Positions 61,852 through 64,000 of a stretch of 64,000 nt of DNA are shown one piece after another. How positions within the stretch are numbered: the stretch's first letter is position 1; each line of letters begins with the position of its first letter. Position numbers and translations under genes: made by a program. The notes under the pieces were generated by a model. That model had not been told where the DNA came from and searched no databases. It saw only the letters and a program-made list of their open reading frames with translations. Source of the DNA: Delphinus delphis (taxonomy: Eukaryota > Chordata > Mammalia > Artiodactyla > Delphinidae); NCBI RefSeq assembly GCF_949987515.2, contig NC_082693.1, positions 15,682,994-15,746,993 on the forward strand, given 5' to 3'.

Positions 61852-62191
61852 GGACTTTCCTGGTGGCGCAGTGGTTAAGAATCTGCCTGCCAGTGCAGGC
61901 GACCCAGGTTCCAGCCCTGGTCGAGGAAGATCCCACATGCTGCGGAGCAACTAAGCCCGTGCGCCACAGCTACTGAGCCTGCACTCTAGAGCCCGCAAGC
62001 CACACTGCTGAGACTGTGTGCTGCAACTACTGAAGCCCGTGCACCTAGAACCTGTGCTCTGCAACAAGAGAAGCCTGCGCACCGCAACGAATAGTAGCCC
62101 CCGCTTGCTGCAACTAGAGAAAAGCCCGCACGAACGAAGACCCAACACAGCCAAAAATGAAATAGATAAATTAATTAATTTTTTTTTTAAA
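61852..62191 (+). mobile_element. Long-type CHR SINE
   Basis: Body ggactttcctggtggcgcag ... gaagacccaacacagccaaa with an AT-rich tail (ttaattaatt plus T/A runs). Target-site duplication aaaagtgctaacc at 61836-61848 and 62192-62204. Confidence 0.95.
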
Positions 62192-62296
62192 AAAGTGCTA
62201 ACCATATCTTCTAACCAGCGGAAGATATGGCATATTGAAATACTCCTCAGGTGCCCAATTGCATATTAAAGTAACAATGCTTACTGATATATGTAC

Positions 62297-62432
62297 TTTT
62301 TTTTTGCTCAGCGGCCATGGCTCACGGGCCCAGCCGCTCTGCGGCATGTGGGATCTTCCCGGACCGGGGCACGAACCCGTGTCCCCTGCATTGGCAGGCG
62401 GACTCTCAATCACTGCACCACCAGGGAAGCCC
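62297..62432 (-). mobile_element. CHR-type SINE, antisense, 3'-shortened and abutting another SINE
   Basis: T run, then gctcagcggccatggctcac through actgcaccaccagggaagcc. It lacks the last about 70 bases of the usual body, like the copy at 6874. It directly abuts an older antisense SINE. Confidence 0.92.
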
Positions 62433-62551
62433 ACTTGTTTTTGGTCCATGCCTCGTGGCTTGTGGGATTTTAGTTCCCTGACCAGGGATCAAACCCATGC
62501 CCTCATCAGTGAAAACGAGGAGTCCTAACCACTGGACTGCCAGGGAATTCT
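62433..62551 (-). mobile_element. Short antisense tRNA-derived SINE, host of a nested insertion
   Basis: cctcgtggcttgtgggattt, agttccctgaccagggatca and ccactggactgccagggaat are in antisense SINE order. Flanks atatgtacttttt (62289-62301) and acatatacttttt (62552-62564) look like the decayed duplication of this outer element, with the CHR SINE inserted at its tail. Confidence 0.85.
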
Positions 62552-62564
62552 CTACATATACTTT

Positions 62565-63270
62565 TTAAAAAATTAAGTTATAGAGATCATGCTTTAATTT
62601 GCACCTTAAGTTGGTATAAGCCTTGCTTAGTAGAGTTTTTGAAGTGAATTCGAGTGCTTTGCATCAATCAGCTCTTCATAATGCTGAAGCAGTTGTTTTG
62701 ATCAGTCACCCTATGTGTGCAGCTGGGTCTCCAACGTCTGTCCTAAAGTGAAAAGGAATTTTCCTGTCACTTTCTTTTTAATTCTAAAGAACACCTTGCT
62801 TTATTCCATTTTGAAAAGCACCTTTTCTTATCCTTGCGATGGGCTGACTCCTTCAGTTACATCATTGCATAAAGCATTTGCTTGATTTTTCCATAAATAA
62901 GCATTAGATAGAAATTACTAAGTCAATCAGGAATTTTCTTCTGGAGGAAGCTTTCGTTTGTCTCACCAAAAAAAGCTCACTTTGAACTCTGCTGTAGCAA
63001 AGGTCAATATTTTGTCACTTCGTACATCCAAAGACTAATAAAAATAGTAACAGTATTCAAGAGAAATCTGATCTAATACAAATTGTCAGTGCGTGGTTGA
63101 TGAGTGTTTTCATGGCCAAAATTCATCATCTCTTACAACAGCAGGTATGAGATGCGTGTGTGCTCTCTAGCCAGTTTTCCCAGTCAACTAAACATCTCCT
63201 CCTCCCAAAAACCTTCTCCAACATTGCCAGTTTTTCTTTCAAACTGTCCTATCATCTTCCTTGATGTGAT
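62565..63270 (+). other. Intron, nothing recognised
   Basis: Unassigned intron between the nested SINEs and the hAT-like element. Confidence 0.5.
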
Positions 63271-63760
63271 CAGTGGTTCTCAAAGTAGGGTTCATGGACC
63301 CTTAGGGAGTACCTGGGGGGGTACCTGAGGGTCCCCATGACCCTTTCAGGGAGCCTGTAAGTAAACTCAGAATTATTTTTATAATAATAATAAGGCATTA
63401 TTCATTGTGTTACCATTTTCTAATAGTGCGAAAGCAACAGTGGGTAAAAGTACTAGCACCTTAGCCTAAGTCAAGGGAATGGTTCAGACTATGCTAGTGG
63501 TCATTGTAATGCTTCACTGCCACAGACTTGCCTTAAAAATAAATCCCTTTGATGAAACAGTAAAAGATAATTTTATTCAATCTTGACTTTTCATTCCATA
63601 GCATTTTAATATTCTGTGTGATGAAATGGGAAATGTACTTAAAGCATTTCTCTTTGCATACCAAAGTGCTAATAGTTGTCTCAGGGAAAAACACTTGAAT
63701 GGTTATTTGAGTTGCCAGCAGAACTAGTTCCGTTTTTGTTTTTGTTTTTGTTTTTCAGCC
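63271..63760 (+). mobile_element. hAT-Charlie-like DNA transposon fragment
   Basis: Starts with a hAT terminus, cagtggttctcaaagtaggg, followed by gttcatggacccttagggag and ccatgaccctttcagggagc. Further along come gcgaaagcaacagtgggtaa and gactatgctagtggtcattg. The right terminus (agaaccactg-like) is not visible; the copy ends near a (GTTTTT)n tract at 63732-63757. Confidence 0.65.
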
Positions 63761-63802
63761 TCTAAGTTTTTATTAACATGGGTTTTCAAAAATAAGCATC
63801 TA

Positions 63803-64000
63803 GGGACTTCCCTGGTGGTGCAGTGGATATGACTATGCACTCCTAGTACAGGGGGCCTGGGTTCGATCCCTGTTCAGGGAACTAGATCCCACATGCATGC
63901 CACAACTAAGAGCCCGCCTGCCGCAACTAAGGAGCCTGCGAGCCTCAACTAAGACCCGGCACAACCAAGTAAATAAAATAAATATTTTAAAAAAAAAACA
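63803..64000 (+). mobile_element. tRNA-derived SINE, running to the window end
   Basis: gggacttccctggtggtgca opens the element, followed by B-box gggttcgatccctg, then gatcccacatgcatgccaca and an A-rich AAATAAAATAAAT tail. The 3' flank is outside the window, so the duplication cannot be confirmed. Confidence 0.93.

Overview
The window is nuclear DNA from a mammal, almost certainly a cetacean. It contains one recognisable gene, PLEKHA5 (pleckstrin homology domain containing A5, also called PEPP2), on the + strand. The lineage call rests on at least sixteen tRNA-derived SINEs of the CHR family (opening with a 'cttccctggtgg' block, with RNA polymerase III A- and B-box cores) and on cetartiodactyl-type L1 3' ends. 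No ruminant BovB or Bov-tA elements were seen. Most SINEs still carry clear target-site duplications.

Layout: bases 1-34578 are one long intronic block upstream of the first coding exon seen. It holds old L1 fragments in both orientations, MIR and L2-like relics, DNA transposons and five SINEs, plus a SINE-poor stretch at about 18.4-24.8 kb. That stretch begins with a unique, exon-like segment with a CRE (TGACGTCA) that may be an internal promoter. The coding exons follow at 34579-34662, 35927-36047, 38476-38580, 40909-40981, 47523-47623, 50680-50795, 55460-55927 and 60970-61435. All have AG/GT boundaries and agree in phase, and together they give one uninterrupted reading frame. An extra 18-nt frame-keeping microexon is proposed at 51088-51105. 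The window ends inside the next intron, so exons for the start of the protein (WW1 and most of WW2) and for the coiled-coil C-terminal half lie outside.

The protein part encoded here covers the end of the second WW domain, a basic linker, the whole PH domain (split over four exons) and the first part of the Ser/Thr-rich, basic central region. From family knowledge PLEKHA5 is a cytosolic/peripheral membrane adaptor that binds phosphoinositides through its PH domain and junctional or microtubule-linked partners through its WW domains.

There is no sign of a new multi-gene system. The leads worth following are transcript-level (microexon, internal promoter, candidate cassette exons) and structural (a perfect 26-bp palindrome, a perfect 12-bp-stem hairpin, an inverted SINE pair beside the microexon, nested and internally duplicated SINEs). 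Repeat family names were assigned by eye and their edges are approximate.
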